DNA of 64,000 nt from Opitutales bacterium (GCA_017440935.1 JAFSAO010000001.1:24183-88182), one strand, 5' to 3'. Positions 1-9,149 are shown, counted from the stretch's first letter. Made by a program: numbers and translations. The notes: a model not told the origin generated them from the sequence alone.

Positions 1-190
1 TGCGTTGCGGCGGCGTGACGCCGAAGCGTCGGAAAAGATGCGCGGCACGTTCGGGAAACACACCCGGGCACACGGGAACGTAATCCGCATCGGGATTTTG
101 CGCTCGGCGCAGTTCCGCCAGCGCGTATGCGGCGGCGATGCTGTCGGCGTCCGGATTGCGATGCCCGGAAATGTAAAACGTGTTGCGCAT
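1..190 (-). CDS. Putative manganese-dependent inorganic pyrophosphatase (DHH family), N-terminal fragment
   Basis: Reading leftwards from an ATG at 188-190, the frame stays open for 63 codons and runs off the window, so only the N-terminus is present. It begins MRNTFYISGHRNPDADSIAA. The GHRNPDADS stretch is the first metal-binding motif (His and Asp ligands) of DHH-family phosphoesterases, and its position right at the N-terminus fits the family II manganese-dependent inorganic pyrophosphatases, which hydrolyse pyrophosphate in the cytoplasm. Without the rest of the protein, the DHH and DHHA2 domains and any CBS insert cannot be checked, so another DHH phosphoesterase remains possible. It is transcribed away from nusA. 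Confidence 0.7.
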   Translation of the reverse strand, partial: MRNTFYISGHRNPDADSIAAAYALAELRRAQNPDADYVPVCPGVFPERAAHLFRRFGVTPPQR

Positions 191-354
191 AGAAATTTTC
201 GTGCCCGCCAATCTACACGGCATTGAGCACAAACGCCAAACCGAAAAAATTAGGCATGGAGAAAGAATCGTGCTCGGAGTGTGACCACCTGCGTAGTTGA
301 CAACGTGCGCGCGCAACGGCAAAATGTCCGCTTCACATTTCAAGGCTTTCTGTC
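191..354. other. Intergenic stretch upstream of nusA, unassigned
   Basis: This gap separates the leftward DHH gene from the nusA-side terminator. It contains only a 14-codon reading frame at 256-300 (MEKESCSECDHLRS), which I regard as chance. Because an intrinsic terminator follows directly, a short untranslated RNA or an attenuator leader could end there, but I recognise no known RNA family in it. The rimP gene that often precedes nusA is absent from this position. Confidence 0.3.
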
Positions 355-355
355 G

Positions 356-386
356 AAAGCGGGGGACTGTTCCCCGCTTTTTTTGG
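356..386 (+). terminator. Intrinsic terminator upstream of nusA
   Basis: An inverted repeat aagcggggga / tccccgctt with a three-base loop is followed by a run of T. No recognised gene on the + strand ends just before it, so it either terminates an unrecognised small RNA or acts as an attenuator for the nusA-infB unit that starts at 433. Confidence 0.75.
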
Positions 387-432
387 TTTTCCGAGAAGTG
401 CAACAATTTCAATCCAACACCTATTCCGAAGC

Positions 433-1674
433 ATGAACAACGAAATTATCAGCGTATTCGAGTATTTAGAAAAAGAGAAAGGCGTTTCACGGGAACGCCT
501 CATTCCCGTTATTGCCGAAGCGATTAAGAACGCCTCGGAAAAAGGTGTGAACGCCGGACAGAAGCTCAAAATCGAAATCGATCCGCGTTCGGGCGACATC
601 AAAGCGCACCTCGTGCTCACGGTTGTCGATTCCGTTGCCGACCCGAAAACGGAAATTCACGTCAAACAGGCGGCACTTTACGCGAAAAATCCGCAGCTCG
701 GCGACGTTATCGAAAAGGAAATTCAGCTTGCGAACCTTGGTCGTATCGTTGCGCAAACCGTTCAGCAGACGATTGTGCAGTGGATTCGCCAAGACGAAAA
801 AGACCGCCTCTACAACACGTTTAAAGATCAGGTCGGGTTGCTCGTTTCCGGAACGATTCGCCGCCGTGAACGCGGCGATCTCATCGTCGAACTCGGCAAG
901 GCGGAAGCGACGCTCCCGCGCAAGGAAACCTGCTACAACGAAGATTTTCAGGTGGGCGACCACATCACTTGCCTTTTGAAAACGATTGAATCCACGCCGC
1001 GCGGACCGGAAATCATTCTTTCCCGCACGGACCCGCTTCTCGTTCGTCGTATGTTGGAACGTGAAGTGACGGAAATTGCAGACGGCTCCGTTACGATTGT
1101 CGGCATTGCTCGCGATGCCGGAAACCGCACGAAAATCGCCGTGGATGCCGCCGATCCGAAAATCGATCCCGTCGGCGCGTGCGTCGGCGCGAAGGGCGCT
1201 CGCGTTCGCAATCTCGTTAAGGAACTCAACAACGAGAAAATCGATATCATTCGCTACATGGACGATCCCGCGGAAATGCTCCGCGAAGCGATTAAACCGG
1301 CAGTCCCGCGCAATGTTCAGGTCAACGAAGAGGCGCACCGCATTTACTTTGAAGTTTCCTCGGGCGATATGTCCGTTGCACTCGGTCGCCACGGGCAAAA
1401 CGCGAAGCTGACGTCAAAGCTCCTCGGCTGGCGCCTCGATATCGGCAAGGTCGAAGAAGCTCCGAAGGGCGTTGATCATCGCATCGGGCAAGCCGTTTCC
1501 GTGTTTGCGAATATTCCGGGAATTCCGGAAGACGTTGCGAAAGCGCTCGTCGACTTGGGCTTTACCGATCTTCAGGTTTTCGACGATCCGCACATCGTTG
1601 ACGACCTCGTCGAAGCCGGCTTTGAACAGGAAGATGCGGAAATTATCGTCGACGCCGTTAAATCCGCGAAATAA
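433..1674 (+). CDS. nusA: Transcription termination/antitermination factor NusA
   Basis: NusA binds RNA polymerase and nascent RNA and modulates pausing, termination and antitermination. At 413 residues it shows the N-terminal polymerase-binding domain (about 1-125), an S1 domain (about 135-200), KH1 with GAKGARV (about 252-258) and KH2 with GRHGQNAKL (about 318). The tail is one helix-hairpin-helix-like acidic module (about 360-413, including IPGIPEDVAKAL). It is shorter than E. coli NusA (495 residues), which has two such C-terminal repeats. infB follows after 22 bp, the conserved nusA-infB order, so the two are probably cotranscribed. One copy of the CGGGAACG word lies near the 5' end (491). 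Confidence 0.96.
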   Translation: MNNEIISVFEYLEKEKGVSRERLIPVIAEAIKNASEKGVNAGQKLKIEIDPRSGDIKAHLVLTVVDSVADPKTEIHVKQAALYAKNPQLGDVIEKEIQLANLGRIVAQTVQQTIVQWIRQDEKDRLYNTFKDQVGLLVSGTIRRRERGDLIVELGKAEATLPRKETCYNEDFQVGDHITCLLKTIESTPRGPEIILSRTDPLLVRRMLEREVTEIADGSVTIVGIARDAGNRTKIAVDAADPKIDPVGACVGAKGARVRNLVKELNNEKIDIIRYMDDPAEMLREAIKPAVPRNVQVNEEAHRIYFEVSSGDMSVALGRHGQNAKLTSKLLGWRLDIGKVEEAPKGVDHRIGQAVSVFANIPGIPEDVAKALVDLGFTDLQVFDDPHIVDDLVEAGFEQEDAEIIVDAVKSAK

Positions 1675-1696
1675 TTCAATTTTTTACATTCACTAA

Positions 1697-4297
1697 ATGA
1701 GTATCCGCGTTAGCGCATTAAGCAAGGAACTCGGCACGACCAACAAAGTGCTGATCGGTTTTCTCGCCGAAGAATATCCGACTTGGGGAATTTCGGATTA
1801 CAAAACCCACCACTCGAAAACGATTACCGACCTTTATAAGGAAGAAATCGTCGAGAAATTTGGGCGCTACTTGGAGGCGCATCCCGGATTGGAAGGGACG
1901 CGTAAGCCCAAGAACGAAGCGGACGCTCCCGCGCCCGAATCGGAGCCGAAAAGTGAAACTCCGGCGGCTCCCGTTCAGGAAAACAAGCCGGCACCCGTGC
2001 CGCCGCCTGTTCCCGTCGCGCCGAAAGCTCCGGTTCCGCCTCCTCCCGTTCCCGCAGTAAAGGCCGCTCCGCTTCCGCCGCCGGTGGTCCCGCGTCCGAT
2101 TGCGGCGCCTGTGCCTCCTCCCGTTCCCGTAGCGAAGCCCGCGCCGATCCCGCCGATGCCGAAATCTGCGCCTGTGCCGCCGCCTGCGGCAGTTGCTCCG
2201 AAAGCACCTGTTCCGCCGATTCCTGCGGTCGGTGCTCCGCGCCCTGCGCCCGCGGTTCCTCCGCCTGCGCCGAAACCCGCTCCCGCGGTCAGCGCACCGA
2301 AGCCGGCTCCGGTTCCGCCTCCGATGGCTGCACCGAAGGCTCCGGTAGTTCCTCCTCCCGTTCCCGCGATGCCGAAAGCTCCGTCTGTGCCGCCGGTTCC
2401 GGTTGTCAAGACGGCTCCTTCGGCTCCGGTTCCTCCTGTGGTGCCGGGTGTCCCCGCGGCTCCCGCCCCGGCTGCGGATGCTCCTCGAAAAAAACTTTCT
2501 TTGCGCGCGCCCGTGGTTGTTCGCGACCTCGCAACCGCGCTCGATATTCGTCCGTTCCGCATTATTTCAGAGCTTATGAGCATGGGGATTTTTGCCTCGC
2601 TCAATCAGGACATTAAAGACGAAGTCGCTGTTAAAATTGCCGATAATCACGGGATCGATCTTGAAGTCAAGCACCGTGAAAAAGGCGCGGCACAACAGGC
2701 TCCGAAACCGGAACCCGTTGTGCAAAAACCGGTGGACGACGAAAAGGACAAGGCTCCGCGTTGTCCGGTGGTTTGTGTGCTCGGGCACGTCGACCACGGG
2801 AAGACGACACTTCTCGACTACTACCGCAAGTCCAACGTTACCGCAGGCGAAGCCGGCGGGATCACGCAGCACGTCGGCGCGTATACGGTCGTTCACAACA
2901 ATCAGCGAATCACGTTTTTGGATACACCCGGGCACGCGGCGTTTTCAAAGATGCGCGAACGTGGTGCCGCACTTACGGACATCGCGGTTCTCGTTGTCGC
3001 GGCGGACGACGGTTTTATGCCGCAGACGGACGAAGCGCTTAAATTTGCACAGAAAAATAATGTTCAGCTCGTTGTCGCCATCAATAAATGCGATGCGAAG
3101 GGCGCGAACATTGATCGCGTAAAACAGCAGATGCAGCAGCGCGGCATTACCTCGGAAGACTGGGGCGGAACCGTGCAGTGTGAAGCCGTTTCCGCGCTCA
3201 AAGGAACGAATATGGACTCCCTGCTCGATGCGATTCTGCTTCAGGCTGAAATCATGGAGCTCAAAGCGAATCCGAAGTGCCCGGCGGAAGGCGTTGTTGT
3301 CGAAGCCCAAATGGAACAGGGGCGCGGCCCGACGGCGACCGTTATTGTTCAGCGCGGAACGCTGAAGACGGGAGATGCCTTTGTTTGTGCGCAACATTTC
3401 TGCCGCGTTCGCGCGATTCTCGACGAATACGGCAAGCCGATGAAGTCCATCGCTCCGGGCAATCCGGGACGCGTGCTTGGTTGGTCCGGCGTTCCTTCGG
3501 CAGGCTCCGTTTTCTCCGTGGTCAAAAACGCTCGTGAGGCGGAAAAAATCGCGGAAGAAAACAAGTATAAGCTCCGCAAGGCGGAAGAAGCCGAGGAAGA
3601 GGAAGCCAAAGCCGCCGCCGCCGCGTCGAAAAAAGGTATGTCCGACATGGATTTACTCAATTCGCTTCTCAAAGAATCGACCGAAAAAGTTTTCAAATGC
3701 GTTCTCAAGGCGGACGTGGACGGCACGCTCGAAGCGCTCGAAAGCACTTTGCTCGGCATCAAGTCCAAGCTCGTGAAAATCGAAGTTGTCGGCGGTTCCG
3801 TCGGTCCGATTACTCCGGGCGACGTCAACACGGCGTCTGCGGCGGGAGCGACGATTGTCGCATTCGACGTGAAGCAGGAAAATTCCGTTCCCGCGCTTTT
3901 GAAACGTGTCGGTGTGAAGGTGATTTCGCACGATATTATCTACATGCTCCTTGATATGGTGAAGGAAGCGATGTCCGAACTGCTCGATCCCGAATACAAG
4001 GAAAACGAAGTCGGCGAAGCGGAAGTGCGTGCGATTTTCTCGCTCGGGAAAAATAACAACGTCGCGGGTTCGATGGTGCTCGACGGCAGTATTCGCCGCG
4101 ATTTCAACGCAAGAGTCATTCGCAAGGGCGAAGTGCTCCATACGGGCAAAATCGATACGCTCAAACGTTTCAAGGACGACGTTACGGAAGTCAAATCCGG
4201 CTACGAATGCGGTATCCGTGTTACCGGATTCGACGATTACCGAGAAGGCGACCGGATCGAATGCTTCGAAATTCTCGAAGTGCGTCCGGCACTTTAA
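1697..4297 (+). CDS. infB: Translation initiation factor IF-2
   Basis: IF-2 is the GTPase that brings initiator tRNA to the 30S subunit and drives subunit joining. The 866-residue protein starts with an IF2_N module ([18 protein letters not shown]), followed by a very long Pro/Ala/Val linker (about 75-255) built on PVPPP and PKAP repeats. A second N-terminal subdomain follows (about 275-330), then the G domain: G1 GHVDHGKT at about 363-370, switch GGITQHVG, G3 DTPGH, G4 NKCD. The usual IF-2 C-terminal domains complete it. The linker is low-complexity but in frame, a common place for length variation in this family. The whole 2.6 kb gene holds no GGGAACG/CGTTCCC word, unlike most genes around it. 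Confidence 0.97.
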   Translation: MSIRVSALSKELGTTNKVLIGFLAEEYPTWGISDYKTHHSKTITDLYKEEIVEKFGRYLEAHPGLEGTRKPKNEADAPAPESEPKSETPAAPVQENKPAPVPPPVPVAPKAPVPPPPVPAVKAAPLPPPVVPRPIAAPVPPPVPVAKPAPIPPMPKSAPVPPPAAVAPKAPVPPIPAVGAPRPAPAVPPPAPKPAPAVSAPKPAPVPPPMAAPKAPVVPPPVPAMPKAPSVPPVPVVKTAPSAPVPPVVPGVPAAPAPAADAPRKKLSLRAPVVVRDLATALDIRPFRIISELMSMGIFASLNQDIKDEVAVKIADNHGIDLEVKHREKGAAQQAPKPEPVVQKPVDDEKDKAPRCPVVCVLGHVDHGKTTLLDYYRKSNVTAGEAGGITQHVGAYTVVHNNQRITFLDTPGHAAFSKMRERGAALTDIAVLVVAADDGFMPQTDEALKFAQKNNVQLVVAINKCDAKGANIDRVKQQMQQRGITSEDWGGTVQCEAVSALKGTNMDSLLDAILLQAEIMELKANPKCPAEGVVVEAQMEQGRGPTATVIVQRGTLKTGDAFVCAQHFCRVRAILDEYGKPMKSIAPGNPGRVLGWSGVPSAGSVFSVVKNAREAEKIAEENKYKLRKAEEAEEEEAKAAAAASKKGMSDMDLLNSLLKESTEKVFKCVLKADVDGTLEALESTLLGIKSKLVKIEVVGGSVGPITPGDVNTASAAGATIVAFDVKQENSVPALLKRVGVKVISHDIIYMLLDMVKEAMSELLDPEYKENEVGEAEVRAIFSLGKNNNVAGSMVLDGSIRRDFNARVIRKGEVLHTGKIDTLKRFKDDVTEVKSGYECGIRVTGFDDYREGDRIECFEILEVRPAL

Positions 4298-4304
4298 TCC
4301 CCGG

Positions 4305-4339
4305 AAAAATGCGTTCCCGCACGGGAACGCATTTTTTTT
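4305..4339 (+). terminator. Terminator of infB built from an inverted CGGGAACG pair
   Basis: The stem arms are aaatgcgttcccg and cgggaacgcattt with almost no loop, followed by eight T. The two arms are inverted copies of the genome-wide CGGGAACG word (CGTTCCC at 4312 and GGGAACG at 4323). Confidence 0.9.
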
Positions 4340-4412
4340 GTGTTGCACGGTGTTTAAGAAATCGACATTCTGCCACTTCAAATTTTTTAACATTTTAAGA
4401 AAGTAAAACATC

Positions 4413-4583
4413 ATGCCGCGAGAAACCGTTATTATCGAATGCACCGAAGCGCGTAAAGAAGGCAAAAACCCTTCCCGTTATATGACGACGCGTAATAAGA
4501 AGACGATGCAGGCTAAGGTCGAAAAGATGAAATACAATCCGAGCCTTCGCCGTCGCACGCTCCACAAGGAAATCAAGGGCTAA
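4413..4583 (+). CDS. rpmG: 50S ribosomal protein L33, zinc-free form
   Basis: The 56-codon frame begins MPRETVIIECTEARKEGK and ends TLHKEIKG, the length and end pattern of ribosomal protein L33 in the large subunit. Zinc-binding L33 carries two CxxC pairs. Here only one cysteine remains (ECTEA) and the second pair is replaced (KYNPS), so this is the cysteine-less (C-) type that does not bind zinc. It stands alone between two intrinsic terminators, downstream of infB. The gene is short but its identity is clear. Confidence 0.93.
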   Translation: MPRETVIIECTEARKEGKNPSRYMTTRNKKTMQAKVEKMKYNPSLRRRTLHKEIKG

Positions 4584-4601
4584 TTCCCGTTTTCCTCGTT
4601 T

Positions 4602-4636
4602 AAAAAACTCCTGCCGAGAGCGGGAGTTTTTTTTTC
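4602..4636 (+). terminator. Intrinsic terminator of rpmG
   Basis: The inverted repeat aactcctgc / gcgggagtt with a short loop is followed by nine or more T, 20 bp after the rpmG stop. Confidence 0.85.
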
Positions 4637-4672
4637 GGAGTTTATTCAGCGTTTGTCGTGTAGCCTCGTTCC

Positions 4673-4702
4673 TTGACAAGGAGCGGGCGCGTTTGATTTA
4701 AT
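4673..4702 (+). promoter_or_regulatory. Putative promoter of the ketoacyl synthase gene
   Basis: A perfect -35 hexamer TTGACA (4673-4678) is followed after 18 bp by TTTAAT (4697-4702), 25 bp before the start codon at 4728. The sequence match is good; no transcription start is known. Confidence 0.55.
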
Positions 4703-4727
4703 TTAAGCCTTTATTTGCAGAGTCATT

Positions 4728-5966
4728 ATGAACAAGCTTCCTCGCATCGTTATCACAGGTGTCGGACTGACGGCTCCGAACGGGAACACGCTTGACGAAT
4801 TTCGCGCGAACCTGCTCGCGGGCAAGGCGAACATTCGCGAGATCGACGTGCGCTATATGGGCAAACACCCGGCGGGGATTTGTGATTTTGACGCGAAAAA
4901 ATATCAGTCGCGCCGCGAATTGCGGACGAGCACCCGCGCGGGAAGTATCGCGATTTACTGCGCACATGAAGCCGTTGTCGATTCCGGAATTAATTGGGAA
5001 GCGACGGACAAGGCGCGCGTCGGCGTTTACGTCGGAATTACCGAACACGGGAACGTCGAAACGGAAAACGAAATTTACAACATTTCGCAGTTCGGCTACG
5101 ACACGAAGTTCTGGACGCATCACCATAATCCGCGCACGGTTGCGAATAATCCGGCGGGTGAAGTGACGATTAATATGCAGATTACGGGACCGCATTACAC
5201 CATCGGAGCTGCGTGCGCCGCCGGAAACGCGGGCGTGATTCAAGCCGCTCAAATGCTCCAGCTCGGTGAAGTTGATTTCGCTATCGCGGGCGGTGTTTCC
5301 GAATCTCCGGGCACTTTCGGGATTTTTGCCGGATTTAAAAACCAAACGGCTCTCGCTTCTCACGAAGACCCGAATAAGGCTTCGCGTCCGTTTGACAAAT
5401 CCCGCAACGGAATCGTGATTTCCGAAGGCGGTTGTCTGTATACGCTCGAACGCTTGGACGACGCACTGGCGCGCGGAGCAAACATCATCGCCGAAGTCGC
5501 CGGCTGGTATATCAATTCCGACGCGGGCGATACCGTGCTTCCCGACCCCGTCCGCCAAGCCGAGTGCATGCGCGGGGCGCTTGCCCGTGCGGGACTGAGA
5601 CCGCAGGATATCGACATTGTCAGCACCCACGCCACGGGAACGGGCAAAGGCGACGTGCAGGAAATTATCGCCATGCGCGACGTTTTTGCGGATTGCCCGA
5701 ACACGAAAGTAAACAACACGAAAGGCTTTATCGGGCACTGTATGGGCGCGGCGGGAACGCTTGAGCTCGCCGGTAATCTCGGTTCTCTCTCCGATGCGAC
5801 GGTTCACCCCTGCATCAATATCGACGAACTCGATCCCGATTGCGCGATGCCGGGGCTCGTCATCGGCGCTCCGGAAAAAGTTGCAAAGGTCGACACGATT
5901 TTGAACAACTCTTTCGGAATGCTCGGTATTAACTCGACGCTCATCGTAAAGCGTTTCGTCGCATAA
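4728..5966 (+). CDS. Beta-ketoacyl-ACP synthase (KAS II / FabF-like)
   Basis: This condensing enzyme joins malonyl-ACP to an acyl chain in fatty acid (or polyketide-like) synthesis. The 412-residue protein carries the full Cys-His-His triad: Cys163 in GAACAAGNAG, His301 in STHATGTGKGD and His337 in GFIGHCMGAAG. The middle motif reads HATGTGKGD rather than the HGTST form of FabF, so it may be a divergent KAS rather than the housekeeping FabF. An acyl carrier protein gene follows 41 bp downstream and probably forms an operon with it, supporting a dedicated synthase-carrier pair. No other fatty acid synthesis genes are adjacent, although an enoyl reductase homologue lies at 13427. Confidence 0.88.
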   Translation: MNKLPRIVITGVGLTAPNGNTLDEFRANLLAGKANIREIDVRYMGKHPAGICDFDAKKYQSRRELRTSTRAGSIAIYCAHEAVVDSGINWEATDKARVGVYVGITEHGNVETENEIYNISQFGYDTKFWTHHHNPRTVANNPAGEVTINMQITGPHYTIGAACAAGNAGVIQAAQMLQLGEVDFAIAGGVSESPGTFGIFAGFKNQTALASHEDPNKASRPFDKSRNGIVISEGGCLYTLERLDDALARGANIIAEVAGWYINSDAGDTVLPDPVRQAECMRGALARAGLRPQDIDIVSTHATGTGKGDVQEIIAMRDVFADCPNTKVNNTKGFIGHCMGAAGTLELAGNLGSLSDATVHPCINIDELDPDCAMPGLVIGAPEKVAKVDTILNNSFGMLGINSTLIVKRFVA

Positions 5967-6007
5967 ATTTTTCTTACACTTACAATTATCCTTAACCACC
6001 ACGAAAC

Positions 6008-6265
6008 ATGACCGCAGAAGAAATCAAACAGATTGTTCTCGAAATCGTCGCCGATATCGCTCCGGACGAAGATCTCAGCAACGTGAAACCTGACGTGAAA
6101 TTGCGTGAACAGCTCAGCCTCGATTCGATGGACTTTCTCGATATCGTTATGGAGCTCCGTAAAAAACACGGTATCGAAGTTCCGGAAGCTGACTATCCGC
6201 GCCTCGCTTCGCTCGACAGCTGTGCGGAATATCTCGGACCGAAATTTGCCGAAAAAGGCAAATAA
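6008..6265 (+). CDS. Acyl carrier protein
   Basis: This 85-residue acidic four-helix protein has the phosphopantetheine attachment motif LSLDSMDFLDIVMEL, with Ser40 as the expected site of modification. It carries growing acyl chains on its prosthetic group for the partner ketoacyl synthase encoded just upstream. It differs from canonical AcpP, which has GADSLD, so it may be a specialised carrier for the neighbouring KAS rather than the housekeeping ACP. The gene is followed by a strong terminator. Confidence 0.9.
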   Translation: MTAEEIKQIVLEIVADIAPDEDLSNVKPDVKLREQLSLDSMDFLDIVMELRKKHGIEVPEADYPRLASLDSCAEYLGPKFAEKGK

Positions 6266-6283
6266 TCCTCCGCGAGATTTCGG

Positions 6284-6320
6284 AAAAGCGTTCCCGTGAT
6301 AGGCGGGAGCGCTTTTTTTT
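6284..6320 (+). terminator. Terminator of the KAS-ACP operon
   Basis: aaagcgttcccg pairs with cgggagcgcttt and eight T follow. One arm is the exact CGTTCCCG word (6289); the other carries the frequent one-base variant CGGGAGCG, which keeps pairing through a G-U. Confidence 0.88.
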
Positions 6321-6389
6321 GCTTAAAAACAGTGCGGCGGAAACGTTTTCATTTTGAAAAAAGCGGCGGGCGGGAGTTGAATTACGGCA

Positions 6390-7364
6390 ATGGAAGAAAT
6401 TCTCGTTATTAAACCCTCTTCACTCGGAGACATTATCCACGCGCTTGTCGTCGTGGAATCCTTGCGGAATCAGCGCGGGAACGACGTGCGCGTGACGTGG
6501 CTCGTGCGCGATATTTTTGCTCCCGTGCTGGAAGTTTGCCCGACTGTGGATCGTGTCATTACCTACAACCGGGGCGGCGGGGTTCGGGAAATTCTTCGTG
6601 TCGGCAAGCAGTTGCGCCGGGAAAAATTTGACCTCGTGCTCGATATGCAAGGCTTAGCGCGCTCGGCGTATTGGGCGCTTTGCGCGCGTGCGCCGCGAAA
6701 AATCGGTCGGGGAGACGGACGCGAGTTTTCCCGTTTTGCGTTTCGCGAGCTTGCTCCCGCGCCGGCAAAAGGCTTCAAAAAAGCCCATGCGGTAGACATT
6801 CTCCTGCAATTTTTGAAACCGCTCGGACTGAAGCCGGAGGTCTGCGGGAACGTCGAATTTTCCCGTGCGGTTCTCGCACCGAAGATTCGCGAAATTCTCA
6901 TGCCCGACGGCGGCGAGCTTCCCGCTCCGATTTTGCTGTTCCCCGATTCCCGTCGCGCGGAAAAGGAATGGAAAGGCTTTCGCGAGCTGACGGCTCTGCT
7001 TTTGGCAAAATCCCAAGGCACGCCGATTATTTGGGTCGGCGGCGGCGACCTCGCGCCCGATGCGTCGTGGGACGCGATGTATACCGACTTCTTTTCGCTG
7101 ATGGGGAAAACTTCACTCATCGACGTGCTCGCGCTCATTTCCCGCGCGAAATTTTGTGTGACAAACGACAGCGGCCCGATGCACATCGCGGCGGCGATGG
7201 GCGTTCCCGTGCTCGGCGTTTTCGGTCCGACTTCGCCCGAGCTCTACGGACCGTTCCCGCCGGCTTCACCGAAAAATCACGTAATTTGCGCGCCCGGCGG
7301 AGATCTTTCCAAACTTCCCGCAGAGGACGTTTTTGAAAAAATCACTCGCGTTTTCCCGCTTTAA
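6390..7364 (+). CDS. Glycosyltransferase family 9 (ADP-heptose:LPS heptosyltransferase-like)
   Basis: This is probably a cytoplasmic inner-membrane-associated enzyme that adds heptose to the LPS core from ADP-heptose. The 324-residue protein opens with ILVIKPSSLGDIIHAL, the K-P-S-S-L-G-D-I acceptor-side motif of GT9. Near residue 255 it has the nucleotide-binding signature NDSGPMHIAAAMGVPVLGVF followed by GPTSPELYGPF. Length and layout match WaaF/WaaC/RfaQ proteins; which heptose transfer it performs cannot be read from sequence. It stands alone after the ACP terminator, with tmk 46 bp downstream. Confidence 0.88.
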   Translation: MEEILVIKPSSLGDIIHALVVVESLRNQRGNDVRVTWLVRDIFAPVLEVCPTVDRVITYNRGGGVREILRVGKQLRREKFDLVLDMQGLARSAYWALCARAPRKIGRGDGREFSRFAFRELAPAPAKGFKKAHAVDILLQFLKPLGLKPEVCGNVEFSRAVLAPKIREILMPDGGELPAPILLFPDSRRAEKEWKGFRELTALLLAKSQGTPIIWVGGGDLAPDASWDAMYTDFFSLMGKTSLIDVLALISRAKFCVTNDSGPMHIAAAMGVPVLGVFGPTSPELYGPFPPASPKNHVICAPGGDLSKLPAEDVFEKITRVFPL

Positions 7365-7368
7365 AAAT

Positions 7369-7398
7369 TCGTGTTCATTGGTGTTTATTCGTGGTTCC
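7369..7398. repeat. Intergenic echo repeat, period 10
   Basis: Three imperfect 10-bp copies lie end to end: gtgttcattg, gtgtttattc, gtggttccat. They sit in the 46-bp gap between the GT9 gene and tmk. Similar period-10 blocks occur at 31271-31300 and, in the reverse orientation, at 57360-57390. Confidence 0.6.
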
Positions 7399-7410
7399 AT
7401 TATTTGAAAA

Positions 7411-8058
7411 ATGATTTTGCGCGGAAAATTTATTAGCTTTGAGGGCGTGGAAGGTGTCGGAAAATCGACACAAATCGCCCGTTTCAAGGCATTTCTCGAA
7501 GCTCGCGGGCACACTGTCGCGTTTGTGCGTGAACCCGGCGGAACCGAGTTGGGGGAAGATGTTCGCAAAATTTTGAAGTTCGCCGATTACGGTGACCGCA
7601 TGAGCGCGGAGGCGGAAGCGCTTCTGTTTTCCGCCGCGCGTGCGCAACTCGTGCGTGAAAAACTGCTTCCCGCGCTTGCCGGCGGAGCGTGCGTGCTCGC
7701 CGATCGTTTTACGGATTCTTCCGTCGCCTATCAGGGCGCGGGGCGCGGTTTGGGCGAGAAAAAAATAGCCGCGATGAACGAATTTGCAACGGGCGGACTC
7801 GTGCCGGATTTTACGGTTTTGCTCGATCTCGATCCGGAAATCGGTTTCGCACGGACACGTTCCCGCGCAGGAGAATCCGCCGACGGGAAAGCGGACCGCA
7901 TGGAAACGTTCCCGCGGGATTTTTACGAGCGCGTTCGCGCCGCGTATTTGCGGCTCGCCGAAGCAAATCCGCAACGTTTTTTTGTCGTCGATGCTGCGCT
8001 CTCTCCCGACGAAGTTTTTGAAAAAATTTGTGCAGAATATGTCCGCCGATTTGCCTGA
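7411..8058 (+). CDS. tmk: Thymidylate kinase
   Basis: Thymidylate kinase phosphorylates dTMP to dTDP with ATP in the dTTP pathway. The 215-residue protein begins GKFISFEGVEGVGKSTQI, where GVEGVGKST is the P-loop. It has the dTMP-binding DR motif in ADRFTDSSVAYQGAGRG and a LID-region Arg-rich segment around FARTRSRAGES. Length is typical. The holB gene overlaps its 3' end by 20 bp, the frequent tmk-holB arrangement, so translation is probably coupled. Confidence 0.96.
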   Translation: MILRGKFISFEGVEGVGKSTQIARFKAFLEARGHTVAFVREPGGTELGEDVRKILKFADYGDRMSAEAEALLFSAARAQLVREKLLPALAGGACVLADRFTDSSVAYQGAGRGLGEKKIAAMNEFATGGLVPDFTVLLDLDPEIGFARTRSRAGESADGKADRMETFPRDFYERVRAAYLRLAEANPQRFFVVDAALSPDEVFEKICAEYVRRFA

Positions 8059-8953
8059 GTCGCTCGCGTCCTCGCGAACCCTTCAAACGCTTTTTGCCGC
8101 CGAGGCGGAAGGGCGGCTTCCGCACGCGCTTCTTTTTTCCGGGGAATCGTCGAGCAATCTCGAAGCGGCGATGGTTGCCCTTGCGGGAAAAATTCTCGGC
8201 GGGAACGCGGTTTCGCATCCGGATTTTCATTACATTCGTCCGGAGAACAAAATGCGGCGCATCAGCATCGAAAATACCTTGCAACTCGTGCGCAAAATTC
8301 AACAGTCCCCGCTTATCGGCGAGCGCAAAATTGCGTGCGTTTACGAGCCGGAGCGAATGGGGCGAGATGCCGCAAACGCTTTTCTGAAAACGCTTGAAGA
8401 ACCGCCTGCGGGAACGACCATTTTCCTGCTCTCCGGTGCCGTGAATCAGGTTTTGCCGACGATTCGTTCCCGCTGTTTGCATTTTCGTATTCACGGCACG
8501 GCGAGTTTTGATGATGCGCGCTGGTCCGAGTGGATTGCGGATTTTTCAAAATGGATTTGCGCCTTGCGTGAGGGGAAGTTGTTGCGCGACATCGGCACGG
8601 GAGTGTTTTCGATTTACGGGTTGGTGACGCGTTTTGAGGCGATTCTCGATGCCCTCACGGAAGAAGCGTGGGAGAATACGCAAATTCCCGAAACGGCGAC
8701 TGCCGATCAGCGCGACGCGATGCGCGAGGGAATGTCGCGCGGAATGCGCCGTCGCCTGCTCGCGGGAATTGAGGAGGCTCTACTGGCGCTCGCTTGTGAT
8801 TCCTCGACGGGAAAAATCTACGTTTCCGAAACGTCAAAATCCTGCGAGCTGCTCGAAGATTTTTCCGGTTTGCTTGAACTCAATGCTCAAATTTCCGTCG
8901 CGCTCGAAGCATTTTTGCTCAATTGCCTGCGGATTTGGACAAAGCGCAAATAA
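8039..8953 (+). CDS. holB: DNA polymerase III subunit delta prime
   Basis: Delta prime is a clamp-loader subunit of the replicative polymerase. The chosen ATG at 8039 gives 304 residues starting MSADLPESLASSRTLQTLF and overlaps tmk by 20 bp; the frame stays open further upstream, but that part lies inside tmk and has no family similarity. The N-terminal AAA+ region retains LPHALLFSG, RISIENTLQLVRKIQQSP, RDAANAFLKTLEEPPAGT and the SRC-containing LPTIRSRC. As in other delta-prime subunits, the P-loop is not a functional GKT. The C-terminal part (about 190-304) is poorly conserved. Confidence 0.9.
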   Translation: MSADLPESLASSRTLQTLFAAEAEGRLPHALLFSGESSSNLEAAMVALAGKILGGNAVSHPDFHYIRPENKMRRISIENTLQLVRKIQQSPLIGERKIACVYEPERMGRDAANAFLKTLEEPPAGTTIFLLSGAVNQVLPTIRSRCLHFRIHGTASFDDARWSEWIADFSKWICALREGKLLRDIGTGVFSIYGLVTRFEAILDALTEEAWENTQIPETATADQRDAMREGMSRGMRRRLLAGIEEALLALACDSSTGKIYVSETSKSCELLEDFSGLLELNAQISVALEAFLLNCLRIWTKRK

Positions 8954-8976
8954 CGCGCTTAGCGGCAGAATCCCGA

Positions 8977-9015
8977 AAAAGAAGCCTTCTCGAACGAGGC
9001 TTCTTTTTTTTTTTT
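8977..9015 (+). terminator. Intrinsic terminator of tmk-holB
   Basis: gaagcct / aggcttc with a nine-base loop is followed by twelve T. Confidence 0.88.
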
Positions 9016-9025
9016 CAAAAACTAC

Positions 9026-9056
9026 TTGCATCGTAGGTTTTTTTTTTTGTTAGAAC
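9026..9056 (+). promoter_or_regulatory. T-tract promoter of PEP-CTERM gene 1
   Basis: TTGCAT (9026-9031) and TAGAAC (9051-9056) are separated by 19 bp that include an uninterrupted T run ending in G. The same layout, a TTGAC-like box, a T11-type spacer and a degenerate -10 box, recurs upstream of the two other PEP-CTERM genes (30159 and 57541). It is assigned by this recurrence. Confidence 0.5.
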
Positions 9057-9149
9057 TGTCTCGTAAAATTGAGTCTTTTTGACGAGAACGGTTCTCTCAG
9101 GACTTAGTTTTCGCATAAATATAAAAACAACCAAATAAGTAGACATAAG

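Noticed and set aside
256..300. 14-codon Cys-containing frame before nusA
   Set aside because: Too short, no ribosome-binding site, no downstream gene it could regulate by attenuation in a recognisable way.
487..1398. Long Arg/Phe-rich frame antisense to nusA
   Set aside because: It is a shadow frame produced by codon bias opposite a clear gene; similar long antisense frames accompany most genes here and carry no family motif.
1975..2604. Gly/Ala-rich minus-strand frame opposite the infB linker
   Set aside because: It is the reverse reading of the Pro/Ala-rich repeat codons of IF-2, not an independent protein.
7784..8038. Upstream in-frame extension of holB
   Set aside because: It lies inside tmk in another frame and shows no delta-prime similarity; the family N-terminus begins at 8039.
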